NCBI RefSeq assembly: GCF_001949145.1 | Contig: NW_019091384.1 | Coordinates: 1,654,389-1,718,388 of the forward strand | Source: Acanthaster planci | Taxonomy: Eukaryota; Echinodermata; Asteroidea; Valvatida; Acanthasteridae | Direction: 5' to 3' | DNA length: 64,000 nucleotides | Shown: piece after piece, positions 31,430 to 45,000 of the stretch | Layout: every line of letters starts with the position of its first letter | How positions within the stretch are numbered: the stretch's first letter is position 1 | Notes under the pieces: generated by a model | What the model was told of the DNA's origin: nothing | Database searches by the model: none | The model's input: only the letters and a program-made list of their open reading frames with translations | Program-made: the position numbers and the translations under genes

Positions 31430-33012
31430 GTAGCATTTGAAAAATGGCAACTCCAAAGACCTTCATTCCAATGGTCTCAGCCTCTCCGCCTCCATTAGAT
31501 GGCTTTGATGATGATGAAGATGATGATTTTGGCTCCTTTGCTAGTGCCGGCTTCTCACCAGAAAAGGCAAAACCGGTGGCACCAAGTGATACCCACTTCT
31601 TCCCCATCAAGGAAGACCCTCAAGACGACGACCAAGAATTTGGTAGCTTTGCAACTTCTGATTCCAGCAGCCGGACTGAGCTGTCGCACAAAAATGCTGA
31701 AAATGTAGTTGATACCAATGACGAAAATCTCAAGTTTGGATCATTCCCAGTGTCAAGAACACAGAGCGCTAGTCTTGTCAAGGAGGAAAGCAACTCCAAT
31801 TTTACATCATTCCATGGATTCACGAATGGAGCAGATTCTAATGAGAATGACAGTTCATGGGGGGACTTCACAAATTCTTCCCATCTCCAGATTGATGTCA
31901 TAGGTGATAATAGCAGTGAATCAGAGAGCCAACATCTCCCATCCATACATCTACAAAGCTCAAGCTCTCAAGATCCAGCATCCCAGGAAACTAGAGAAAA
32001 CCATGAAGCCACCGATGATCTCAACCGAAATAGTGAGCGTACGAATTCCTCCAACTCTTACAGTGATGATGCTGGCATGGATTTCCCTTCTCCATTCACA
32101 TCAGATTCCCCTTCACAAGATACAGACTCTTCTGATTTTCAGTCATTTCGATCAGCCAAAACAGAGGGCTCAAATGTTCCTTGCAAGAGAAAGACTGCTG
32201 AATTGTCCGACAGCAGAACGGTTGACTTCAAAAGTCATCTTGAAGAGTTACCCAAGCCAAATTCAAGAGAAAACCTAAGAGGTGAGCATTTTAACACAGA
32301 GTTAAAAAATGGCAGTGAGTCACTCCAAACAGGCGAGGTTAAAAACCTAAGCGAGGATGAATTTGGAGACTTCAGTTCAGTCAGTGCCCAGGAGGAGCAA
32401 ATCAGAAATGTGGCACCGTCTCAGACCTCGAACCTAAGCCACCAGTCACTGGCCTCAGAGTGTGCCAAATCAGATCTTGAAAGGCAAGACTCCCAGTATT
32501 CAGTTGAACATGGGTCAAAAGCTTCTGACACCCTAAATGATGACTGGGGAAATTTTGACAGTATGCCTGCCAGTACTACTGAGCCTACAATGAAGGAAAC
32601 TGAAATTCACAGCCAAGTCACCCCACACAAAGGGGACAACAATGACTTCAATGACTTCAAGTCGTTTGGTGAGAGGCCATTGTCCAGTGCTAAGAAACCG
32701 ATCAACAGTACTTCCCCAGCCCACAAAGATGGTAGTTTTGACGGGTTTGGGACTTTTCACACAAGCTCTTCCACTATACAAGAAACAGAACCCACCTACC
32801 TGAATCTAGCCCCTCCCCGTCAGGTAAGCCCACCCTCTGCCTCAACTCTGGAAGAGGATGATTTTGGTGATTTTGGAACCTTCCAGGAAGGAAGCACTAA
32901 GCAGGCAGGGCCCCCAGTGGTGGGGAAATTTCATGTAGTCAGTGGAAGTCAGGAAGATGTCCCATCCGACTTCAGCTCGGCCTTTGGTGCAGTCTCAGCA
33001 TCTTCATCACAG
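31430..33012 (+). CDS. AFTPH: AFTPH exon with start codon (acidic-Phe motif region)
   Basis: Acceptor TTCATCCAG, start ATG at 31444, 523 codons in phase 0, donor TCACAG|GTTTGT. The open frame runs five more codons into the intron, so the apparent C-terminus at 33027 is not real. It holds all FG-x-F/WG-x-F motifs. Confidence 0.95.
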
Positions 33013-36000
33013 GTTTGTTTTTTCTAGCCTAATTTGCATCCCGCAGCATTAGTGCAAGCATGTTAATTTACAAGATCTGAATGTGTTCTATTTTTCAAAT
33101 TAAACCCCAAGGCACATTTCCAGTAAATTTCCGGAATCTGCCCAAATCCCACTGTGCCACAAACCAAAATCAAGCATGTAGTAACAAAATGCTTAATCCA
33201 TCCTGGCAGTGGATTTCAACAGATCTGCTACATGTAAACCTGCGAGATAAATTTATACACTGTATGTACAGTTTGTATGGCCCATTGCCATACTACAGCT
33301 GGGTACGTTTTGAGTATTTCATAGGTTTGCAAACACTACAAGTGTGGGGGGGGGTAATTCAGTTGTGCTCTATGAATTAACAGAAGGTTCGGTTTTGTGA
33401 GCAATGATCTCCCTCGAGGCTTGCTTGTGCACATCAGCTGTTGTGCACAAATAAGTGATTTTTGTGTGTGGTACCAGTGGTGATTGATTGTCACCCTGGT
33501 CTGATTTCATGTGGCCAGTGAGCGGGTAGTTACACCTGGAAGTAAAGAGCTGTGCATGGACTTCATATACATGTAAGAGATCTGTGTGTTGATTAATCTC
33601 TTAATTAACAGGCAGAGGTCATTGAAGCCACTGGCGGCCATCTTACTCTGCCGAAAGCAGATGTACAATTTGATACAAAAGCTTGCTCTCCATCACAATC
33701 AAATTTGGTCCTGGCATCAGTAATTACAACGGCAAGCGAGCCAACCATGGCCTTTGTATTTGACACAGTAAAATGGCCACCACTGGCTTGATTCGGTACA
33801 GAGGCATTGCTAGTCGAGATTTTTTATATGACATTCTTGAAGCTGTGTAGTTCTTTTCCAAACATTTCATGCAGGGGTATTTCTGTTCACAGGCTTTTCT
33901 TTCTCTTTTGTTGAGCTCATTTTAAGATTGCAGTGTTTTTATTTTTGGGTTTCATAATTAATTGCAAATACATGTATAATCTAGGGCCAAGAATCAAAGA
34001 AGGAAATTGCAGACAAATACAGAGGACCTAGAGCCAAAAATGAACAACATGTCATTTTGTTAATGTGCATTTCAGTTTCTATGAAACCACTGTCAGAAAT
34101 CCCAATAAATTTACTTTGGAATGTACAGGGCCAACTTGATTTGCATATTCCAGCTCTCCATAAATACTGATATGGCTCAGTCCATTTAGTTTGATAGATA
34201 CATGTACTACACATCATACATGTACAGTTTGTGACTTTGACATACAACAGCTATAATGATATGAAGTAATGACAAAACACAGTAATTAAACACTGAAAGT
34301 ACATGTATATAACTTGGAATCAATCAAATGAAACTATTCACTTAAAAAGATACATGAACGTATAAATGTAGAAGCAGACATGAAGCATATTAAGGGTATT
34401 TAGATGTACATGGTTGTTCATATCTTATTTATAGCAGTCTCTGGTCCTGTTCATACTGTGTGTTGGATTTTTGTGCAGTCAGTTTCTTTACAAATTACCT
34501 TTCTATTTTCAGAAATTTCACCATTAATTATTTCATACCGTGATTGGTAGTTTTAAACCAGAGATTACATTGGCTTCTGAGGCTCAGCCGTGAGTCTCCT
34601 ATTCTGATAGGCTTTCAGAATGCACAGTTTTAATTCACTCTCCATTCCAGGCCCACGGCAGTAAGGTGGACAGGGTATTCAAGACATGTTTCCCCAGCAA
34701 CGGGTCACCTCTAGCGGCTAGTCTGGTTGTGGACCTGCTGATTGACATCGTAGTCAAGGGACAGCAGGAGACAGAGGATAACACTCCAATGTCGGACTCC
34801 GGCAAGCGAGATGCCAGGCAAGTACAAAAAGTAGCTTTGCCGATTTAAAAAAAAAAAAATTTTATGGAACGTTGCTTTCATTGACATTAAGCAGCAGAAA
34901 TGATGTGGGTGCATGCGTGCACATCTTGCCTGGAGCATTCCGTGCAGGGTATTCTATCACAGATTTTGATGAGAAATCTGCATTCCTGATCCTGTTATCC
35001 ATGCTACCGTAAAAACTGCTGGTGCTCAAAAGTATTCCTCCTGGCCATATTGTAGAAACTGCACAGCTCTTCAGAGAACAGATTTCTCTGCCGAGTAGGC
35101 CACCATTTGAAATGTTTGTTGGATACGGTTTATTTGATTCGGAATATTTTACAATTTAGTTTGCTTTTAAAACATTTTACCGGATTACATATTGCTCGCG
35201 CAAGAGCTACACAATGTAAAATCATGAATGTAAAATTCAACTTTTCTCTTTCCTCCTGCAAGACATGTTTTTAGGCATTCTATCTCATTTCTGAGGGGTT
35301 TGTACATGTAGTTCTTACATTATCATATTCCCTGTGCAAAAGCTTTTACAATCTCACTTGATCCCACTGTGACCTTTGGGTAGGCAACAGACAACAAAAA
35401 CTGAATAAGCAAGCATAGTTTGGGTATTGTCTTGCCCGTAATTAAAACAGCATGCCTGGCATTAATAGTTTGAGGTACTTGTATTTTGTGCACGTCCCAC
35501 AGTGCATGATTCACTAGTTGTGGCGTTACCGTGGCACTGGAGCGATATGCCATTAAAGCCTGATCTCATTCCAGGGCAGATTACAGTATCATTGGATTTT
35601 TCCCAACGGATTACCCAACGGCCGCAAAAAAAAGGGACTTGCTTACTCACAGACGTTGACAAAAGTCAGAAGTAGACACACATTATCATGCTTGCTTGGG
35701 CATGACTGTGCTGTGTTGAATTCAGCTTTTGCATGCTCTGTTTCTGGATACATGTACGTGTACATGTGAAATGTTTCTGAGTCTATGTGAAATGGATTTT
35801 TAGATTCTTGTGTAGATATCTAAATTTCTGAAGTGTATGGAAATTGTCAGGAATTTCTTAGAAACTACTTAGGCCTACATGTACCTGCACTGGTACCTGT
35901 GCGTAGAGTATGATGAATCTGCCCTGCACATTCAGAGTGAAAGTTAATCACCATTTTTCACATTTGTCGAAAAGTGTACACAGGATCATTTTATCCCCTG

Positions 36001-39000
36001 TCTCAGTGTACGTGTATGTACATTTTCTCACTGCTGAAACATGATTAAAAAATATGGATGGCCCCTAAGCTACCACATAACTTCAGCAGTTTATCAAATG
36101 CAGGCATAATAGGTAACCATTTGTGCTCAAACAGCCATGCCAGTTGACTCTTCTGATTGAAATGCATTACATGTACCCACAATGCGCTGGTACTGTACGT
36201 GTATTTGTACAATGTACAAGCATACGTGTACAGTAGGTGTAACCATGTAACCAAAGTGGTGCCAGGGGTCCATATGCAATACAGTGTGTGCACTGCGTAG
36301 ACTTGTTTTATTGTATCAGTCCACATGGAGGATCACTTGAACTGTGGAAGTGTACCAAGACCTTACTCCAAGAATAGTTTCAATACTAACGCAAGATAAA
36401 CATTGTACCATGTGTGTGAGTGTGTGTGCAGGATTCTGGAGTACCGTGAAACGGTTTATTTTTTCAGACTACTTCAGAAGTTCCTGTGTGCACATACTGC
36501 ATATACATGTACATGTACACACAATATTTTAAGTGAAGGAAGTGCCATGTTTGTGTTAACGTGAAAAATGTGTTGAGTGTAATGTAGATGGGTTAAATTG
36601 ATTGAAGACATGTACTTGGGTGTTTCTTTCAAGGCAGTCCACTGTGTATAGTGTAATTACTGTGTACTACAATTTACCTGTAGAGGGTGCATTCGGCTTG
36701 GGCAGTGATAGACCCTATTTCAGAACTACTTTGCAGTTGATTGAACAACCGTGACCCAGTGCCCAATCCCCCCCCCCAAAAAAAATATCTGCAAACATTT
36801 TGTGAAGTTAGCAGTAGGACCATGTACATATACATGTACATGGCATACAATTAAATCAGTGTTGTGGTTGAGAACACTTAAGACCTTCACAAGACCACAC
36901 AAGACCAGCACAAGACCAACACAAGACCTCCAAATCCGAATTCAAGTCACAAGCTATTAAAATGAACTGCAACAGAAGTATTCCTTTGTCACTGTTCTCA
37001 CTGTTACTTGTGACTGGTCTTGTGTCTGGTCTTATGTCTGGTCTTGTGTCTGGTCTTATTTCTTGTCTTGTGATGGTCTTGACTACAACACTGAACTTAA
37101 TGTCCAGCGTACACAGTACTAGTATGTACATGCACATGTATAGGAATGGCCAGTGTGAGTTTTGTGGTTCTGTGACAAAAACCGCTGGTGTAGGGTTGGA
37201 GTCCACTTTCAAACCTCAGCTAGACCTTTCATGATGACTTCCTGCTTCTTCACCATTTGCTCAACATAAGTTAGTACTGTGCAATGTCCTGGGAGAATTA
37301 GTTCAGTTCTTGATTTTTTTTTTACGGGGTAGGGGAGGAGAATGCCTCACCAAGGAGACTTGACTCGACACAGAGGGGTCATCTTCTCTGTGTGTTCTCA
37401 TGAGTGCATCTTGTAGAAGGCATGTTTTTTTTATTAAAGAACAATTTTTGTACAGGGTTTTCAGCATTAATAAGATCCAGATTTGAATTAGACATTTCTA
37501 ACTTTAGAGAATCTGTGGAGGATATTTTATAGAGTACCGTGCAGGAAGTCATTTTGACCTGGAAATGAACGGAATACGCACAGGCCCTACATGTTGATTC
37601 ATGTGCTGGTTCTCGCACTGATGTCTTTTACACACGTACTTGTATGCTTGACACACATGTATTTACTCTGGTACTCTACAATATGAATATAGTCTGCTTT
37701 TGTCTCATGGTTCACAGTAAAACTACATATACACGTATAGCCTTCCTCAGTGATCTATTGAGCATTTACTTTGCTTCTGGAAAATAAAATGCACGGTAAC
37801 AGGTCACCTTTGTTTTGCTGTATAACTCAAAGCAGTTAGTATTTGTGTACTGTCTGAAGGTCTGATACATGTACATTCATTTCTTAAAGTAAGGACATGC
37901 ACAAAGCTTTTTACTGGCATAATACTACTAGACATTTTTGAGACTTGTATCTGTAGGCCTACATGTAGGTTGTACACTGCAGTTATGCAAATGAGTGTGT
38001 GAAAAGAGTGCAACCCTTAAGGGCAGTTCATACTTAGTTCAAAAGTAAACAAAAGTGCAAATGTGTGGCATCAGATCAGATTTTCGCGCTGCGAATTCTA
38101 AAACGTTGGACGCATTTCAACTCCAGCAAAATTTTGCTACAACTCTTCTGTGACGTCAAAGTTGCTTTGCTGTTGCATACACCTGAATTATGAACCAGCC
38201 TTTACTCTGATCAGATCTGCCACCCACTATACATGAACAGACTGATTCTTGAACGCCTGTAAATTACTGGCAACTTTGCAGTCGCTACTGTAGTTGGATT
38301 TTCTTATAACCAGCAGAGCCTGAAATTAATTTCATCTCCTTGAAGTCGTTAGGTTGATTAGAGTGGCTGGAGGAACGTGCCAGTCCTCATTACTAAAGCA
38401 CTCCTGGGATATGCAGAAGTCTCACAGCCAGCCTCATTTTCACTTGAGAGTTACCGGTAAATGTACATGTACAGGGAAGTGATGTGCCTGTATTGTATAT
38501 GTACATGTGGAGAGTGGGACACTTGAATTTCAGCTGCTTTTCATTGCCGTGCCAACTCATTCACTGTTCCTTATTCAGTTGCACAAGGAAACTTCCTAAA
38601 TCTTCCGAAATTCCAGACTTTGTGGAAAACCAGTGGCCTGCATTGCATTCTCAAACTTTCTAGGGGCGTCTTATCTGTACATGTATGTAAAATATTGTAA
38701 CTCTTCAGGCAAGTTGTGATTAACATGAAAGGGTTTATGAAGATTTTGGCACTTTCTCATCCTTACCAAAGTTAGCACAGTACTCGTTAAAATCATTCAT
38801 GTATGTACATTTACGTCGCATCGTGCAAGTGAACATGTATACCCTCCGTATGTGGGGAAGATGTTTTCTTTTATGCCTTTTAAAATCCATACATAGGCAC
38901 AATGCAGTAGAAATTTCTTGAAAACTTCTTCCTTTTGAGTGCTTCATTGATTATCACTGACCCTCATCGTGGTGCCAAATTGCCTCAGTTGGTGTGGCCA

Positions 39001-42000
39001 GGCAGCCACTCCATGCTCCGTTAAAAGAATTGATTATTCCGTTCAGCTTTATAGCCCAAGCTGGTGACTCTGGAGGATGACTTTACACAGGTCCCTTGGG
39101 AGGGAAGAGGAGAGCAGGGTGGAGCGGAGGGAATATATCCGACCGGCCGAGGTGCAAAAGGGAGTGATACAAAAGAGTGCAAGAGAGAGATAGAGAGATG
39201 GAGTAAGTAGGAATGAAGTCATGCATGCCAATGTGATAATCAAGAATGAGTGATTGCGTTGAGGATGGCATGAATGGATGCAATGAGATAGGAGAGTTGG
39301 GTGATGGAGAAGCCCTTGAGAAGAACAACAACCCCGCCTTCCTTGACTCGAGAAGACTGAGCGAGCAGCAGAAAGATTTAGTGTGTCCTTTCTGTTTTTA
39401 CATGTACTGAGAACAATCAAATATTGGCATGAGGTACGGTAAGTCAGTCAACATTTTCAGGTATCTAATATTTGGTATAACTCAGGAATGCTTGTCTTAC
39501 ATACATGGAGCATCGAATGAATGTGTTACTTGATGAAGCCCTTTGTGCGATGTGCACATCTTTTCCATGAATCTATTCTGTCTCAGAGAGATTATGTTTC
39601 AAGTTGTGCATGTCGTTTCACTTACATTTAATTCTTAATTCCTGTATGTATTTAGAAGGGCAGGCTGAAAAGGAGAAAATTGCATCTTATAAGGAATCAC
39701 TTCAATAATGATAGGATTTTTAGCGCCCACTAAAACCAAAGTTTATAAGTAATCATCAGAAGTCTTTGGTTATTTGATATTAACTAGATTATTGTAGATT
39801 TTATCACTTAAATGAGTTCACAAAATTGCAAATTTATGCAAAATGAGATTTTAAACATTAACCCCAGGATCTTTTTTCATGTCACTGCCAAGCTAGGTTC
39901 AGTTCTGGGTAATTCCAGAAATTAGGGGTCCAAAAGTGTGACAGTTTTGTGTCCCTGTTACATCTGACCTTTGTTATTTGACATGGAAATATCACCAGTT
40001 TTGATTTTAAACTTTTGTTATTTGTTTGGCAAGTAATTTGCATTAATTCATCACTCTTGAACTTACAAAATCATTTGTCAGATGTGACAGGGACACAAAA
40101 ACAAGGGACCCCTAATTTGTGAAATACATGTAACCCTTCTGCCTTTTCAGAGCAAGCTACACAGTCATCCCGAGGATACAAATTCTTTCCACCACTTCAC
40201 TGTACTTGATGTGCTACTGCCACATTCCCAATTATTGCAGATTAGGGTTCGTACTAAATGTTAATGGATGTAGAAATGCAGCACTTGTATACGCACTTGT
40301 ATAAGTACCGTATATGCAATTGAAGTTTTGCTTATTTCTTCAGGTGCTAATGGTCTTTGACAAATAAAGCCCTCCACAGGGGCTGTTTAGAATCTCCCCT
40401 TGCACTTCTATCAAAGTGGAAATTCGCTTCTTTTTTTAGCATAGACGGCACAAATTTATTGGGCCCCCATAAGGTTGTTGATACAGAGAATATGACAGTG
40501 AAACTGATACTGGTATGCTAATTAATGCAAGTGCTGTACGAACAGTGACTCAGTATTATCTAAATGAAATCACATCATTGATTAATTTACGAGTGCCCGT
40601 GTGATATCACATATTGCGATCTTTCTGTCCACAAAGTCCAAGTAAAGAAGAGCGAAACTGGATGCGGTAATCTTACACTGTTATCATTCAGGGCTTATTC
40701 GCTGGATACCCTCTGATTCTTCCTCCTTTTGCTTTTGAAAATCATTCTGAGAAAGATTGGATTTCTTAGGGTCGCCATACATGTCAACACAAGAGTGTGG
40801 ATTGTGATCCGAGGTGTAGTCATGGTAGTGGAGATTCTCAAGTTGTTTTGAAATACGAGTGCCTATGGTTGTACCGTCATGTGTGGAGTTTTCAATTTCT
40901 TCAGTAAACAGGCGGACTCAGTGAGCACATTAGCCTACCCCTGGACTGTGTGCTTACGCACCATTCTTGAAACTGCAGGTACACTGTATTACATGCGTAC
41001 GTGCACGCTTTGGGTCATCAGTAGCAACAGAGTCATTTCACTGATGCAGTTGTACCAGTGCATGTGTTGTGCGAGACGACCCAGCATTGCCCTGTTTGCT
41101 CAATTCTTTTGACCAGTTTCTTCATACCAGCAAGGCAGTGTTCAGTCACTGATCTACTGTTCGTGTGTTTACACTGTTTAAATGCAGCATTTGTTTTGCG
41201 TGAGGAAAGGAGCACTCTCCCTGATTGGGGGAGTATTGTGTGTAATAAACTGTTATTTTTTAATTCTACGTGTAGCTGCCAAATTTTTGCTGCTTAAGAC
41301 GAAAGTGAACAGTAGTGAACTTAACCTGTAAACAAATCTTCAGTATCGCAAAATTTACTTGTTTGTATCCTCGGCAGGAATCAGTCATTTTGTTGTGATC
41401 AGAACAGGTAGGTCTCTTCCAAAGTTATCCAAATTTAGTCTGCTAGTTTCAGGGCAATTTTTGGCTTCGTCTTTGAAGGCCAGATTATCTCTTCCCAAGG
41501 GCCAGCGAGTTTTTGTTCCCATGGATCGCCTTCTTTTCCCTGTCATCAAGTTGATGAATTGTATGAAATATTTTGGGGGCAGGGGCAATTTATGTAATTC
41601 CTTAGGGAAGAATTGTATTGTCTAATAGATGCTTTTTTCCCAATGTGGCTTAACTACCGTACCCACAAGTGGATATTTAATTTATTATTAATTTAATTAA
41701 TTATTTTTAATTTCATTTAAAATTTTTATTCATTTTTCTTATTAAAAATATGGAGATATTCACAAGCAGCCAAACAGTCCCCAGCAAAGCCTCTTTGGTC
41801 AAATTGAATCTCACAGAGAACGTAAACTCTCTGGAGGAAAATGCAAGTTGTGTATTGAAAGTTCTTGTCATGAAGGTGTCGGTAGCAGAGACTTGATGAA
41901 ATCAGACAGCCTTAGCTTGCCTTATGGAATTGACTTTAGTGCAGTGGTACTGTATTTAACATAGGCATATGTTCATGCAGTGCCTAATGTGCTCATTGCA

Positions 42001-45000
42001 TGAGGCAGCAAGGTATTTGAGCTTAGATAATAGAAGATTCTGGGCTCATAAATGCACAGAATTTCTAGCGCTGTATTGAGGTAATGGAGAGCATTGTACA
42101 CGTGTATGTGGACATGTTCAAGATGTATTTTTTTTGCGTTGGGGAGATGTTAATTTATATAACAGGTTTTGCCCTTACCCAAGGTATATATTAATAAACA
42201 CTGTATACTCAGTGCTTGTCCGAGAGCTTGCGAAAAAAGTCACAAGCTTACTCGGGTGGGACTCGAACCCACGACCTCCTGCTTACTAGTGCAGACGTCT
42301 TAACCACTTGACCACCGAGCTTGCCGGGATCGGCTGGCCGGTCCGAGTCAGCTGAAGCAGTGGGTACTGTGAACTATTTTCAAGATGTATTTTTGCGTTG
42401 GGGAGATGTTAGTTTATATAACGGGTTTTGCCCCTACCCAACGTATATATTAATGAACACTGCTTGCTTTAGTAATATATACCTTGGGTAAGGGCAAAAC
42501 CCATTATATAAATATGTGGACATGGCACTACAGTGGAACACCGCTGTAATGAACACCACGGGGTCCACGGTAAATGTTCAGTACAGGGGTCGTTCGGTAT
42601 AGCGAAATTGACCGCTGAACGTTTCGTTGCCATGTTGAATAGCGCCCTCTCTCTTTTAACTGAAGTGCACCCTCTTGTGTTACTATGATTTGCTGTTTTT
42701 GTGATGTTTTGCCGTTGCATTCATGTTTGAGGTTTCTAGAAATGTATCTGTTAATTATTTTTGTTTTTTATTAAATCTTGAGTTACAAAATTGATATTTA
42801 GTTTATCCTAAAAGTCGTGAAGCTACCGCTTAGGATCGATCTCTGATGCATGCTGTGGCTAATCTCCATTGATTTGCAACTACGTAATGTTCGGTGGATT
42901 TTGTGCACAAAATATTGGGGGCCAAGGATGATGTTCAGTACAGCCAAATGTTCTATATGGCGGTGTTTGGTATAGCAGCGTTCCACTGTAGTGCGTGTTG
43001 ATAAAAACAATTCTGAGGGGAAAACATGTTGCCATTGGTACCAATGAGACCTTCCTGACACAGTGTGTGTATAATCCCGTATGTGAGATATTTCATCTGT
43101 CTTGATAGGATTCCTCATTCTTTTCTGTGGATGCTCTGCTGACAGGCAGTTGTAATAAACAACTCGTCCCTGCGAGGCAGCTGTCATTACATTCCTTGGC
43201 ATTTGACATATGCCAATATTTTCCCTCCCATTTTTCTGAGACTAGAAATTCCAAAGATGCTGACTTTAATTCTAGGCCTCTGTCCTGTCGTTCACTCCCT
43301 TACAGTAGGAGGAATGAGCAAGGCAACGTGTGGAACTGCCTGAGGGACTTGGAGCGAACCAACGCGCTGGGTTACCAGTGGGCCAAGTCAGGTAACAGCA
43401 AGCAACTCTTGGGATCTCTAGGAGTGGACTCTAGGAACATTGTAAGTACCTGCACATTGTGCCTATCAACCCTTTTAATGTTGCCCATTACTCCTATGGG
43501 TGGCCAAAGTTTGCAGAAATATCACCCTTGGTTTTGTTTACCTCAAACTTTACATTTGTCTCCATTACTGTTGTGGTTGTATAAATTTCATTTTACCAGT
43601 AGCATTTAATAATACAACATGAAGAAGTGTTTATTATTTTGGTATTTTGATGGTTGTGTGAGATTTTGTAACACTTACATGTAGTGACTTATTCTTTCGC
43701 TGTTGTAGTAACACCCAATCGTACTTGTGAATGTACTTCTAAAATCATCATTAGGGAAAAATATGACTGTGACATAGGATACCAGACCCTTATGTGGGAA
43801 GAGCCAAATGTTACTGTAGTTGTCATATCATCAGTGAATGTGCAGGGTCAGAATTGAACCAGCGCGCAGTCAACAGTTGCCTTGGGTGACATTTTTGAGG
43901 GGTCAGTGTATGTCCAGAATGATATGTGAATATCTCATTAAAGCATCTTCCTCCTGCAGATACATGTACAAGATGTAGTGACTTTCACTTGCTGCAAAGT
44001 TGACACGTGGGCAGCATTTAACTTACTTTACGTGTTAATGAGATATGGTTTTTAGGATATGAACTTAATATTCTGGTTTCATTGTTTGAGAGAGTGAGAC
44101 TTACGTTAATTTGCTGGTCAAATGTTGTGATAAAGTAATGAAGAAACTCTTTTTTTCAAGGGTATTTTCTGCTTAAGTAATTTTCCTGTCATGATTAGAA
44201 TACTGATACATAGTTAAATAATATCTAACTTTCTTTTGGGGAGGGGGTGTTTTGCATGCGAAGAGTTATGTGCAAGTGCAGTGCAACCCTTACGCGGCCA
44301 TAGTTATGTGATCCTGTTTGCAGTGTCATTGGCTGGTCATACCTCTGCACGGACCTGCATGTGTACATACGTGTACATTGTACATGTGTGGTGCATGAAG
44401 CACTGTGTAAAATAAATCTGTATTTTCTTTCACAGTCTACATGTACCTAGAGAAAAAAAAACTGAGCCAGGCAGGTGTTTGCTTTCTGCTGCCTTGCTCA
44501 CTCACCCAGCTACATGTAGGCATTATATTGTATAGATTCAGCATTCATTCATACACTCCTGAGATTTCAATTAATTGGAAACTGCATACAGTCTCAGATG
44601 ATTTATGGTAATATACATGTACATGTGTGTACACTAACACATGTACATGTATGTGTAATATGACTCAGTTATTGGAATGTTTCATAAACTTATAACTGCA
44701 TGGCATTAGAATAGCAGTAGCACAGAGTTCATGTACCGCAGGTTTCCTGATGTGATTAAAGTCAGGGGAGCTCTTTTTTTTTTTTTAAGGGCAGTCTATT
44801 TCACACTCACAGTCACTTTATTTTATGTAAACTTTGTTTTCATTAAAGAAAACAGTTTCAACTAAACAGTGAAAAGTTTGTGTTACTTATGTTGAAAAGT
44901 TCTGATTATTTTTCTCAGTAATGGTTTTCATAGTATCAGTTTTTAAATCCCAAGGACATTGCTCAAAAACAATATCCCAGATGTGACCGCCTGAAACGAC

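Larger units (their letters stand above)
34818..43305. other. AFTPH intron of about 8.5 kb (GC-AG class)
   Basis: Holds four elements listed separately (36857, 39919, 42117, 42531), an AT-rich tract at 41668-41745, a purine-rich stretch at about 39060-39210 and many ACATGTAC motifs. No gene on the opposite strand was recognised. Confidence 0.7.

Noticed and set aside
33013-33027. C-terminal residues of the 527-codon frame beyond 33012
   Set aside because: The frame runs through a donor into intron; the protein continues in the exon at 34651.
39049-39420. 123-codon minus-strand frame in an AFTPH intron
   Set aside because: Ser/Leu/His-rich translation of a purine-rich stretch; no domain or splice context.
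42248-42320. Functional tRNA gene
   Set aside because: The 8-nt anticodon loop and poorly paired acceptor stem argue for a pseudogene or SINE head.
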